From NCBI RefSeq assembly GCF_945957355.1, contig NZ_CAMFKM010000008.1:62001-126000 (forward strand): 64,000 nt of DNA. The letters are read 5' to 3'. This DNA is from an uncultured Reyranella sp. GTDB lineage: Bacteria > Pseudomonadota > Alphaproteobacteria > Reyranellales > Reyranellaceae. The translations under genes and the position numbers were made by a program. How positions within the stretch are numbered: position 1 is the first letter of the stretch; every line of letters starts with the position of its first letter. Shown here piece by piece: positions 16,245 to 25,166 of this stretch. A model generated the notes under the pieces. The model did no database searches. It worked only from the letters and a program-made list of their open reading frames with translations, and was not told the origin of the DNA.

Positions 16245-17126
16245 ATGACGGCGCTGACACAGGAGCAACGCGACGCGTTCTGGCGCGACGGGTATCTCAT
16301 GGTGGAGGACGCCGTCACCCCGGCGCAGCTCGCCGCTTTGAAGGGTGAGATCGAGGCGTGGGTCGAGCAGAGCAGGGCTCATGCCGCACCCTTCGGCCCT
16401 CCCACCGTAGACGGCCGCCCGCGCTTCGACATGGGCGCCGAGCACAGCGCGGAGAAGCCAGCACTGCGGCGCATCAACAATCCTTCCGATATTTCCGACG
16501 CCTATCGCGAGGTCATGCTCGACGCCCGCATGGTCGACATGGTGGCGGCGCTGATCGGGCCAGACGTGAAGTTCCACCACTGCAAGATCAATCTCAAGCT
16601 CCCGGGCGCGCGCACCGAGGTCAACTACCATCAGGACTTTGCCTATACGCCGCACACCAACGACGACATCGTGACGGCGCTGCTGTTCCTCGACGATGTC
16701 GACGAAAGCAACGGCTGTCTCACCGTGGTGCCCGGTTCGCACAAGGGGCCAGTCCTGTCTCTGTTCGAGGGCGAGCGGTTCACCGGCGCGGTCGCGCCCG
16801 ACGAGGAGAAGAAAGCGCTCGACCGGTCGGTGCCTTGCCTCGGCAAGGCGGGCAGCGTCTGCCTGATGCATACCCGGCTGCTGCACGGCTCGGCCGCCAA
16901 CAGCGCCGACAAGTCGCGTGGGCTCTACATCTGCGTCTACACGGCAGCCGATGCCGTGCCGATCGCGCGCAACCCGATGCCGAGCCTCAACGAGGGGCGC
17001 ATCGTGCGCGGCAAGGAAGCCCGCTTTGCCCGCCTCAAGGAAGGTCTGGTCGAATTGCCGAAGCAGCCGAAGACGGCCTCCTTCTTCACCGTGATCGGCC
17101 AGGAATCAAAGCAGGCTGCCGAGTGA
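16245..17126 (+). CDS. Phytanoyl-CoA dioxygenase (PhyH) family protein
   Basis: A 293-residue Fe(II)/2-oxoglutarate-dependent dioxygenase of the PhyH family. The facial triad is visible: H129 and D131 in NYHQDFAY, distal H214 in RLLHGSAANS, and the 2-oxoglutarate-binding R225. A CAGGAG ribosome binding site precedes the ATG. Its stop overlaps the GTG start of the DehI-like gene by three bases. Such enzymes hydroxylate diverse small acids and CoA esters; the substrate here is unknown and probably linked to the operon's imported compound. Confidence 0.9.
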   Translation: MTALTQEQRDAFWRDGYLMVEDAVTPAQLAALKGEIEAWVEQSRAHAAPFGPPTVDGRPRFDMGAEHSAEKPALRRINNPSDISDAYREVMLDARMVDMVAALIGPDVKFHHCKINLKLPGARTEVNYHQDFAYTPHTNDDIVTALLFLDDVDESNGCLTVVPGSHKGPVLSLFEGERFTGAVAPDEEKKALDRSVPCLGKAGSVCLMHTRLLHGSAANSADKSRGLYICVYTAADAVPIARNPMPSLNEGRIVRGKEARFARLKEGLVELPKQPKTASFFTVIGQESKQAAE

Positions 17127-17914
17127 GCGATCCGCTGCCAGCGATAACGGAGGCTGCGGCCACCGGGGAGATCGCCGATTTGTTTGCCGATATCCGGACC
17201 ACTGTCGGCGTGCGCGTGGTCAATCTCGTCTGGCGCCATCTCGCCACCATGGACGGTGCGCTGCCCTGGGCCTGGGCGGCGGTGAAGCCGCTCTATCTCG
17301 CCGGGCTGCCGGACGCTGCAATGGCGGCATTCCATCGGGCGATGGACGTTCCGAGGCTGCCTTCGCTCGCCGGCGAGGAGCTCGCCAGCGTAGATGCCGT
17401 GCTGGCGAGCTACGACCATTCCAACACCATCAACCTCTTCGCCCTCGGCGCCCTGCGGGCCTGGCTGAACGGCGAGCTGGCGTGCGACGGCACGATCGCG
17501 CCGGGCCCGCGCAAGGCGGCGCCCGACCTGCTCCTGCCCAAGCTCGCCTCCGAGGAAGACGTCGCTCCCGAGACCTGGTCGCTGGTCCTGCGCCTCAACA
17601 AGTTCGGCGACGAACCCCAGCCGCTGATCCTGGCTAGTATGTACCGCCACCTGGCCCATGCCCCGTCGTTCCTGCAGCGCCTCGAGGGTGCGTTGGCGCC
17701 GGTCGCAGCCGACGGTTCCCTGCGCAGGGCGATTCTCGACAACCGCAGGAAGGCTGCCACTCTCGCCAGCAGGCTCGCGCGCTCAATCTCGGCCGACCGG
17801 CCGGCACACGCTGTCGAGATCGAGAAAGCCGTCGGCCTGTTCGTCGATCACGCCATCGGCAAGATGGTCACGATCTGTCGGGCTATCCGGGTGGCGCGGG
17901 GTACGTCGCTGTAG
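17123..17914 (+). CDS. DehI-family (2-haloacid dehalogenase type) protein
   Basis: A 263-residue protein resembling the DehI group of 2-haloacid dehalogenases (halocarboxylic acid dehydrogenase DehI family). The two half-repeats of that fold are visible: VNLVWRHLATMDGALPWAWAA near residue 35 (shown in part) and LASMYRHLAHAPSFLQRLEGAL near residue 175 (shown in part). The GTG start overlaps the PhyH stop (GTGA). DehI enzymes hydrolyse both enantiomers of 2-haloacids. Activity here is not proven, as I could not verify the catalytic aspartate by alignment. The preceding open frame is an out-of-frame shadow of the PhyH gene. Confidence 0.75.
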   Translation: MSDPLPAITEAAATGEIADLFADIRTTVGVRVVNLVWRHLATMDGALPWAWAAVKPLYLAGLPDAAMAAFHRAMDVPRLPSLAGEELASVDAVLASYDHSNTINLFALGALRAWLNGELACDGTIAPGPRKAAPDLLLPKLASEEDVAPETWSLVLRLNKFGDEPQPLILASMYRHLAHAPSFLQRLEGALAPVAADGSLRRAILDNRRKAATLASRLARSISADRPAHAVEIEKAVGLFVDHAIGKMVTICRAIRVARGTSL

Positions 17915-18772
17915 CTACTCCGCCGCCTTGTGCGCGCCCCGGTTGCGCGCGAGCCATTCGCCCATCGCCTGTTCCATCGTCATGAACATCGCGCCGCCCT
18001 CGATCAGGCGCTGGATCAGGCGTTCGAGCATCATCATGCGATGGCCGCGGCCGATCACGTGCGGATGAAACGTGTAGGTGAGGATGCCGAAATCGGGCTG
18101 GACGCGGGTCATGTAAGTGAAGTCATCGACGAAATTGTCGAGCACGTTGCTGGCGTTCATCAGGCCCTGCTGCACCGAGCCGTTGGGCAGGCGCATGTAT
18201 TCGAAGTGGGGGAAGTCGTCGAGCGACCAACTGATCGGCATCTCGAGCAGCTGCGTCTCGCGGCCGCGCACGAACGGCTTCATCAGTTCGGCGACGTCGC
18301 CCTGGCGGGCGAAGTAGCAATCGTAGTCGTGGCCCATCATTGAGCTGTCGTACCGGATGCCGTGCTTCAGCAGCAGCTCTATGGAATGGGGAGAGAGATC
18401 CCAGGCGGGCGAGCGATAGCCGCGCGCGGTGCGGCCGCTGATGCGCTTGATCGACTCGTTGCCGCGCACGATCTCCTCTTCTTCCTCCTCCCGGGAGAGC
18501 GAGACGGGCAGGCGGTGCGTCCAGCCGTGATGGGCGAGCTCGTGCCCGGCCTCGACATAGGGCGCCACGGCCTGCGGTGTGCTGTCGATCGTGTGGCCGG
18601 GCGTGAAGAAGGTGCCCTTGATTCCGTAGCGTTCCATCAGGGCGACCAGCCGCGGGATGACCACGACGTCGTACTCGCCGCGCGAGATCGCGGTAGGAGA
18701 GGTCATGCCGCGGGCGATGAAGCCGGAGAGGTGGTCGTGGTCGAAGGTCAGGCAGACGATGTGGCGCGGCAT
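17915..18772 (-). CDS. Polysaccharide deacetylase family protein
   Basis: A 285-residue NodB-fold hydrolase that removes acyl or N-acyl groups from a carbohydrate or related amide. Motif 1 is LTFDHDH at residues 8-14, and the metal-ligand histidines are in HHGWTH (82 and 86). Motif 3-like GYRSPAWDLS follows. It lacks a signal peptide, and the early segment resembles allantoinase/PuuE-like cytoplasmic members, which could mean an amide such as allantoin instead of a polysaccharide. A CAGGAG site precedes the ATG. It converges with the DehI gene with no gap. Confidence 0.85.
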   Translation of the reverse strand: MPRHIVCLTFDHDHLSGFIARGMTSPTAISRGEYDVVVIPRLVALMERYGIKGTFFTPGHTIDSTPQAVAPYVEAGHELAHHGWTHRLPVSLSREEEEEEIVRGNESIKRISGRTARGYRSPAWDLSPHSIELLLKHGIRYDSSMMGHDYDCYFARQGDVAELMKPFVRGRETQLLEMPISWSLDDFPHFEYMRLPNGSVQQGLMNASNVLDNFVDDFTYMTRVQPDFGILTYTFHPHVIGRGHRMMMLERLIQRLIEGGAMFMTMEQAMGEWLARNRGAHKAAE

Positions 18773-18878
18773 GCGGCGGCTCCTGCGAGGGATCCCTGAG
18801 ACGGGCGGCAGAGCTTAGGCCGGTTTGTCGTGCACGCCCATCGCCGGATGCTATCCTGACGACACACGGAGGACAGCG

Positions 18879-19625
18879 ATGGATGAAGCCGAACGCCTGC
18901 GCGATATGGTCGATGCGGCCACGCGAATCGTGGCCTTCACGGGCGCGGGCATCTCGACCGAGTCGGGTATCCCGGATTTCCGGTCACCGGGCGGGATCTG
19001 GACCCGCTACAAGCCCATCTACTTCGACGATTTCATGGCCTCCGACGAGATGCGCCGCGAATCGTGGAGCCGCAAGTTCGCCACCGACGAGACCATACTC
19101 GAGGCCGAGCCCAATGCCGGCCACCGCGCGCTCGCCAAGCTGGTGGAGCAGGGACGTATGAGCGCGATCATCACGCAGAACGTCGACGGGCTGCACCAGC
19201 GTTCGGGCGTGCCGGATTCGAAGGTCATCGAACTGCACGGCAATACGACCTATGCCACGTGCCTGGACTGCGGGCATCGTCACGAACTCGCCCCGATCCG
19301 GAGGGCGTTCCTGGAGAAGGGCACGCTGCCGATCTGTGAAAAATGCGAAGGCATCGTGAAGACCGCGACGATCTCGTTCGGCCAGGCGATGCCCGAGGTG
19401 CCGATGCTGCGGGCACAGGAGGAGACGCTGGCCTGCGACCTGTTCATCGTGCTGGGAAGCTCGCTGGTCGTCTATCCCGCTGCCGGATTTCCGCAACTCG
19501 CCCGCCGCAATGGCGCCCGGATTGTCATCGTGAATCGCGATCCCACCGACCAGGACGACGATGCCGATCTGGTCATTCACAAGGAGATCGGGCCGACCTT
19601 GAGTCGCGCCATCGGCGTCAATTGA
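18879..19625 (+). CDS. Sir2-family NAD-dependent protein deacylase
   Basis: A 248-residue sirtuin. NAD-binding GAGIS is at 22-26, TQNVD at 99-103, catalytic His120 in ELHGN, and the structural zinc cysteines are C128, C131, C153 and C156. The ATG at 18879 has a GGAGGAC site. Residues Y44 and R43 in WTRY lie where desuccinylase-type sirtuins carry a Tyr/Arg pair, but I could not align this reliably. It removes acyl groups from lysines using NAD. Confidence 0.93.
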   Translation: MDEAERLRDMVDAATRIVAFTGAGISTESGIPDFRSPGGIWTRYKPIYFDDFMASDEMRRESWSRKFATDETILEAEPNAGHRALAKLVEQGRMSAIITQNVDGLHQRSGVPDSKVIELHGNTTYATCLDCGHRHELAPIRRAFLEKGTLPICEKCEGIVKTATISFGQAMPEVPMLRAQEETLACDLFIVLGSSLVVYPAAGFPQLARRNGARIVIVNRDPTDQDDDADLVIHKEIGPTLSRAIGVN

Positions 19626-19687
19626 ACGCCGATCGTTGCGGCACGGGGCCGGACGCGATTTAATCGCCGCAGAGCAAGGAGACTCCA

Positions 19688-20695
19688 ATGCGGATCAATC
19701 GCAGGACTGCGCTGCTGGGTGGCTTCGGGACCGCCGCGCTGGCCGGCATGCCTGCACGCGCGCAGGATATCACCTTCTTCCGCATCGGCACCGGCGCCAC
19801 CGCCGGCACCTACTTCCCCATCGGCGGGCTGATCGCCAATGCCATTTCCAATCCGCCCGGATCGCGGGCCTGCGCCGACGGCGGCTCCTGCGGCGTGCCG
19901 GGACTGGTCGCCACCTCGGTCGCCTCCAACGGCTCGGTCGCGAATGCAAACGGCATCGCCGCCGGCACCATGCAGTCTGGCTTCGTCCAGTCCGACGTGG
20001 CCTACTGGGCCTATCACGGCACCGGCATCTACGAGGGGCGTCCCAAGGCGGACGGCCTGCGCGCCATCGCCAGCCTCTATCCGGAAAGCTTCCAGCTCGT
20101 CGCCCGCAAGGGGGCCGGCATCAAGTCGGTGGCGGACCTGAAGGGCAAACGCGTGTCGCTCGACGAGCCGGGCTCCGGGACGCTGGTCGATGCGCGGCTG
20201 ATCCTTGCGGCCTACGGGCTCACCGAAAAGGAAATGAAGGCCGAATACCTGAAGACCCAGCAGGCGGCCGATAAGCTCAAGGATGGGCAGCTCGACGCCT
20301 TCTTCAGCGTGAGCGGCTGGCCCAACGGCGCGATCTCCGAGCTGGCCGTGACGACCGGCATCGACCTCGTGTCGATCACCGGGCCGGAGGCGGAGGGGCT
20401 GGTGAAGAAGTACGGCTTCTTCGCCAACGACGAGATTCCCGACGACGCCTACAAGAACGTGGCCGGCGTGAAGACGGTGAGCGTCAACGCCCTCTGGGCG
20501 ACCTCGGTCAAGCAGCCCGAGGCGCTGATCTATGCCATCACGGCGGCTCTGTGGAATCCCAACACCCGCAAGCTGCTCGATTCCGGCCATTCCAAGGGCA
20601 AGGTCATCCGGATCGAGACATCGCAGCAGGCTCTGGGCATTCCGCTGCATCCGGGTGCGGAGAAGTTCTACAAGGAAAAGGGCCTGATCAAGTAA
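19688..20695 (+). CDS. TAXI-family TRAP transporter substrate-binding protein
   Basis: A 335-residue periplasmic receptor of the TAXI class. It opens with a twin-arginine type signal (MRINRRTALLGG) and then FRIGTGATAGTYFPIGGLIANAIS, the class hallmark. DLKGKRVSLDEPGSGT and DAFFSVSGWP are further landmarks. It has an AAGGAG ribosome binding site. No TRAP membrane gene (fused DctQM) is present nearby, so it is another orphan receptor; the ligand is unknown. Confidence 0.9.
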   Translation: MRINRRTALLGGFGTAALAGMPARAQDITFFRIGTGATAGTYFPIGGLIANAISNPPGSRACADGGSCGVPGLVATSVASNGSVANANGIAAGTMQSGFVQSDVAYWAYHGTGIYEGRPKADGLRAIASLYPESFQLVARKGAGIKSVADLKGKRVSLDEPGSGTLVDARLILAAYGLTEKEMKAEYLKTQQAADKLKDGQLDAFFSVSGWPNGAISELAVTTGIDLVSITGPEAEGLVKKYGFFANDEIPDDAYKNVAGVKTVSVNALWATSVKQPEALIYAITAALWNPNTRKLLDSGHSKGKVIRIETSQQALGIPLHPGAEKFYKEKGLIK

Positions 20696-20705
20696 GGCCC
20701 CGTAG

Positions 20706-21467
<762 letters not shown>

Positions 21468-21469
21468 CG

Positions 21470-22108
21470 ATGGACGTGGCGGTGGACATGGCGGCCATCG
21501 CCGCGCGGGTGGCGGTCATCCCGGTGTTGACGGTCGACAGGCGCGAGACGGCCGTGCCGCTCGCCCGGGCGCTGGTGAAGGGTGGCCTCCCGGTGCTCGA
21601 GATCACCCTGCGTACGGAAGCGGCCCTCGACGGGTTGCGGGCGATCGTCGCCGAGGTGCCCGAGGCCGTTGTCGGCGCAGGGACCGTGCTAGATCCGGTC
21701 CGGCTCGACAAGGTGCAGCGCGCCGGGGCACGCTTCGCCGTTAGTCCGGGCTGCACGCCCGCCTTGGCGCGGGCGGCTCGGTCGTCCGGGATTCCGTTCC
21801 TGCCGGGCGTCCAGACGGTTTCCGAAGCCATGACTCTGGCGGAGCTGGGGTTCGGCGTCCTGAAGTTCTTCCCGGCCGACGCGGCGGGCGGTTTGACATG
21901 GATCAAGGCGGTGGGCGCGCCGCTGCCAGATTTGAAGTTTTGTCCGACCGGCGGGCTCACGGCCGACACCGCGCCTTCCTATCTCGCGCTTGCGAACGTT
22001 GCCTGTGTCGGCGGCTCGTGGGTCGCCCCGCGTGTCGCCGTGGCAACAGGTGACTGGCAATCGGTCGAACGGCTGGCTGCCGCGGCCTCGGCGCTCAAAC
22101 GCCGCTAG
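21470..22108 (+). CDS. eda: 2-dehydro-3-deoxy-6-phosphogluconate (KDPG) aldolase
   Basis: A 212-residue class I aldolase that splits KDPG to pyruvate and glyceraldehyde 3-phosphate, possibly also the galactonate analogue. The catalytic glutamate is E44 in LEITLRT and the Schiff-base lysine is K132 in LKFFPAD. GAGTVLDP and FCPTGGL are further landmarks. The ATG follows the SDR stop by two bases. Together with the KDG kinase and sugar-acid dehydratase genes nearby it completes a semi-phosphorylative Entner-Doudoroff-type route. Confidence 0.92.
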   Translation: MDVAVDMAAIAARVAVIPVLTVDRRETAVPLARALVKGGLPVLEITLRTEAALDGLRAIVAEVPEAVVGAGTVLDPVRLDKVQRAGARFAVSPGCTPALARAARSSGIPFLPGVQTVSEAMTLAELGFGVLKFFPADAAGGLTWIKAVGAPLPDLKFCPTGGLTADTAPSYLALANVACVGGSWVAPRVAVATGDWQSVERLAAAASALKRR

Positions 22109-22162
22109 CGAAAGGTGGGGAAAGGTGCTTCAAGACAATTCTCAAGGAGTACCGGCTACCCA

Positions 22163-23176
22163 ATGAATAGGTTGTCGATCGCGGCCCTGGCGCTCTCGCT
22201 TGTGACGAGCGGGGCAGCCCGAGCCGATTCCGTGCTCGTCCTGAATTCCGAGGAAGCTTCCTATAGCATCCTGAGCCGCAGCACGCGGACCGAAGTCGCA
22301 CGATTGCCTGTCGGACGCGAGCCGCACCACCTCATCCTGTCGCCGGACGGCAAGGAAGTACTGATCGGCTCGACGGCGACGAACGAGCTGCTTAGCCTCG
22401 ACATCAAGACCGGCGAGCGCAAGCGCGTCGTCAAGGGCATTCTCGATCCCTACCATCTGGGCTTCAGCCCGGACGGCAAGTGGTTCGTCACGGCGGCCTA
22501 CCGGCTCGACCATGTCGATATCTATCATGCCGACGGTTTCCGGCTGGCCGGTCGCATCTTCATCGATGGGCTGCCGAGCCATATCGCCTTCGACACCGAG
22601 TCCAAGACGGTCTTCGTCACGCTGCAGCAGAGTGGACGGCTCGCCGCCTTCGATCTGGCGACGCAGACGCTCAAGTGGAACGTTCCCGTCGGCAACGCGC
22701 CGGCGGGCGTGGTGATGCTGCCGGACGACAAGCGCATGCTGGTCGCGCTGACCGGCGAGGACAGGATCGTGACAGTCGACCCGAAGGACGGTTCGGTGAA
22801 GGGTAGTCTCCAGACCGGCAAGGGCGCCCATAATTTCTTTCCGAAGGGCGATGGCCGCCACTACTTCCTCAGCAATCGAATCGAGGGCGTGGTCTCGCTG
22901 ATCGACACCAAGGATGAACCCAAGGTCGTCGGCAGTGTCCGCATTCCGGGCGGGCCCGACTGCATGGACATCACGCCGGACGGAAGGGAGCTGTGGGTCA
23001 CTCAGCGCTTCCTGCGCCGGGTCGCCATCGTCGACATCGATACGATGAAGGTCGTCGGCAATGTGCCCGTGGGCAAGTCCCCGCATGGCGTGTTCATGCT
23101 GAAGTCCACCGCGACCGTCACCGCCGGCACCGGCGTTCCGGTTCGGGCGGCATCGACGGCGGTCGACCCCAAGTAG
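22163..23176 (+). CDS. Exported YVTN-type beta-propeller protein
   Basis: A 337-residue protein with a signal peptide (ending SGAARAD) and six or so repeated blocks of the YVTN/lactonase-like beta-propeller, for example GREPHHLILSPDGKEVLIGS, ITPDGRELWVTQ and VVGNVPVGKSPHGVF. The ATG at 22163 was chosen because it starts the signal peptide and has an AAGGAG site. Such proteins serve as periplasmic binding or scaffold proteins, sometimes beside PQQ enzymes; the role here is unknown. It is seven bases upstream of the membrane hydroxylase gene. Confidence 0.82.
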   Translation: MNRLSIAALALSLVTSGAARADSVLVLNSEEASYSILSRSTRTEVARLPVGREPHHLILSPDGKEVLIGSTATNELLSLDIKTGERKRVVKGILDPYHLGFSPDGKWFVTAAYRLDHVDIYHADGFRLAGRIFIDGLPSHIAFDTESKTVFVTLQQSGRLAAFDLATQTLKWNVPVGNAPAGVVMLPDDKRMLVALTGEDRIVTVDPKDGSVKGSLQTGKGAHNFFPKGDGRHYFLSNRIEGVVSLIDTKDEPKVVGSVRIPGGPDCMDITPDGRELWVTQRFLRRVAIVDIDTMKVVGNVPVGKSPHGVFMLKSTATVTAGTGVPVRAASTAVDPK

Positions 23177-23183
23177 GCGCGCG

Positions 23184-24161
23184 ATGCGCGACCTGATCGA
23201 CATCTGGGTCGGCGTCCAAGCCTGGCTGTTCGAGACCCTCGTCAGCCCCGTCCTGTTCCATTTCGGACTGATGGCCTGGTACGAACCGGGCTACGGCGCC
23301 GTCGAATTCGTCATGCTGGGTGTTGTCCAGATCGCGGTGATCGCGATCGGCATGCGCTTCTTCGAGCGCCGCTGGCCGCTCGAAAAGTCGGGCAAGGACG
23401 ACGATCTCATCATGGTCGACCGCATCTACACGGTGCTGAACAAGCTGGGGCTCATACCGCTTGGCATCTTCATCCTGACCTATCCGCTGGTTCAGGAGAT
23501 CGAGCTGGCGGTGCGGAGCTGGGGCTACATGCCGCCGCGGCTGGAGCGCCTGCTTCCCTGGATCGGCGACAATGCCCTGATCTCGTTCCTCGTCTACTTC
23601 GTGCTCTACGATCTCGCCGCCTACTGGCTGCACCGGGGCCAGCATGCCTTCGGCTGGTGGTGGGCGCTGCACAGCCTGCATCACAGCCAGCGTCGCGTGA
23701 CGGTCTGGACGGACGACCGCAACCACGTGATCGACGACCTGCTCATCACCCTGGGGCTGGTGCTGTTCTCCCAGCTCGTCGGTGTACAGCCGGGCGAGTA
23801 TGTCATCATCCTCATGGTCGGCCGCCTGATCGAGAGCTGGTCGCATGCCAATGTTGACATGTCCTTCGGCTGGCTGGGCGACCGCCTGCTGGTCAGCCCG
23901 CGCTTCCATCGCCTGCATCACGCCCTGTCTACTCCCGGCGAACGGCATATTCAGAACCACAATTTCGCGCCGGTCTTCCCGATCTGGGACATCCTGTTCG
24001 GCACGGCGATCTACGACGCCGGGACCCGGCCGACCGGCGTGGACGATGCCGCCGTCGATGCCGACAACGGTCGCGGCTGGCTCACCCAGCAGGTGACGGT
24101 ATTCGGCCGCTTCGTGCGGGCGCTGTTGCCGCGCTTCAGCCGGCGCGCTTCAGCGCGCTGA
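23184..24161 (+). CDS. Sterol desaturase/fatty acid hydroxylase superfamily membrane protein
   Basis: A 325-residue integral membrane di-iron hydroxylase. The histidine clusters are visible as HRGQH, HSLHH and, further on, HRLHH and NHNF. Four or five hydrophobic segments precede and surround them. These enzymes hydroxylate or desaturate lipids at the inner membrane. The substrate cannot be named. Its last 26 bases overlap the convergent KDG kinase gene. Confidence 0.88.
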   Translation: MRDLIDIWVGVQAWLFETLVSPVLFHFGLMAWYEPGYGAVEFVMLGVVQIAVIAIGMRFFERRWPLEKSGKDDDLIMVDRIYTVLNKLGLIPLGIFILTYPLVQEIELAVRSWGYMPPRLERLLPWIGDNALISFLVYFVLYDLAAYWLHRGQHAFGWWWALHSLHHSQRRVTVWTDDRNHVIDDLLITLGLVLFSQLVGVQPGEYVIILMVGRLIESWSHANVDMSFGWLGDRLLVSPRFHRLHHALSTPGERHIQNHNFAPVFPIWDILFGTAIYDAGTRPTGVDDAAVDADNGRGWLTQQVTVFGRFVRALLPRFSRRASAR

Positions 24162-25068
24162 GCACGTCCGTCCTGCCGGGCATGGGCGTTACGGCGCCGT
24201 AGCCCGTGGTCGACAGCGCCGCCGCGACATTGGCATAGCGCGCCGCCGTTTCCGGATTGTCGCCGGCCAGGAGGCGGGTCAGAAACGCGCCGTCGAATGT
24301 GTCGCCGGCCCCCGTTGCGTCGACCGCCTCGACCTTGTGCGGCGCGATGCGGGTCTGGCGGTCCCGCGTGGCGATCAGCGAACCCTCGGCCCCCATCTTC
24401 AGCGCCACCAGGGGCGCTCCAAGGTCGAGATAGTAGGTGGCAATGGCCTCCGGCTCCTCGAGGCCGGTAAGCTGCCGGGAATCATCCAGGCTCGGCAGCG
24501 CGATGTCGCAGCGCGCGATGGTGGCGTCGATGACCGTGCGGGCGACGTCGAGGTCCCACAGCCGCAGGCGCAGATTGGTGTCGTAGGAGACCTTCACGCC
24601 GGCCTTCGTCGCGATGTCGATGGCGACGTCACAGGTCGCCCGGGCGCTGTCGCTGATCGCCTGGCCTATGGCCGAGAGGTGGAGGATCCTGGCGCCCGCG
24701 ATGTAGTCCCCGGCGAGCGCGTCTGGCGTCATGAGGGACGCCGCCGAGTTTTTGCGCAGGTAGTCGAACTTGTGGCCGGCGGCGGAATGGGTGACGAAGC
24801 TGACTCCGGTCGGCGCCGTGGGATGGCGCGTGACCTTCGAGGCGTCGACGCCCTCGTTTCTCCAGAGATCGAGGAAGGCGTCGCCCATCCAGTCCTGGCC
24901 GACGCTCGTCAGGTACCCGGTCGAGGCACCCTGGCGCGCCGCGGCGATGGCCACGTTCTGCGAATCGCCGCCGAAGCCCTGCAACCACGTGCGGCCGTCG
25001 CCTTCCTTCGGGCGGTTGAATTCGATCAGGGGTTCGCCGAGGCAAACGATGTCGGGAGAGGTTGTCAT
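24136..25068 (-). CDS. kdgK: PfkB-family carbohydrate kinase, probably 2-dehydro-3-deoxygluconokinase
   Basis: A 310-residue ribokinase-fold kinase. The N-terminal [15 protein letters not shown] and the [15 protein letters not shown] substrate segment match KdgK. The C-terminal PfkB signature [18 protein letters not shown] carries the catalytic aspartate in GAGD. It would phosphorylate KDG to KDPG for the aldolase gene on the other side of the cluster. The ATG at 25068 was preferred to one five codons upstream. It is divergent from the dehydratase gene. Confidence 0.85.
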   Translation of the reverse strand: MTTSPDIVCLGEPLIEFNRPKEGDGRTWLQGFGGDSQNVAIAAARQGASTGYLTSVGQDWMGDAFLDLWRNEGVDASKVTRHPTAPTGVSFVTHSAAGHKFDYLRKNSAASLMTPDALAGDYIAGARILHLSAIGQAISDSARATCDVAIDIATKAGVKVSYDTNLRLRLWDLDVARTVIDATIARCDIALPSLDDSRQLTGLEEPEAIATYYLDLGAPLVALKMGAEGSLIATRDRQTRIAPHKVEAVDATGAGDTFDGAFLTRLLAGDNPETAARYANVAAALSTTGYGAVTPMPGRTDVLSALKRAG

Positions 25069-25166
25069 GGCCGAGGGTCCCACGGCATCGGCTGAACCTC
25101 AAGCGATGCGCTGGACTTCCGGCACGCCTTCTCCCAGGGTTGTGTCAACAAATCTGGAGGAAGTGG

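Noticed and set aside
16358..17122. Long upstream in-frame extension of the DehI-like gene
   Set aside because: It is an out-of-frame shadow of the PhyH gene; the GTG overlapping the PhyH stop fits operon spacing and homology.
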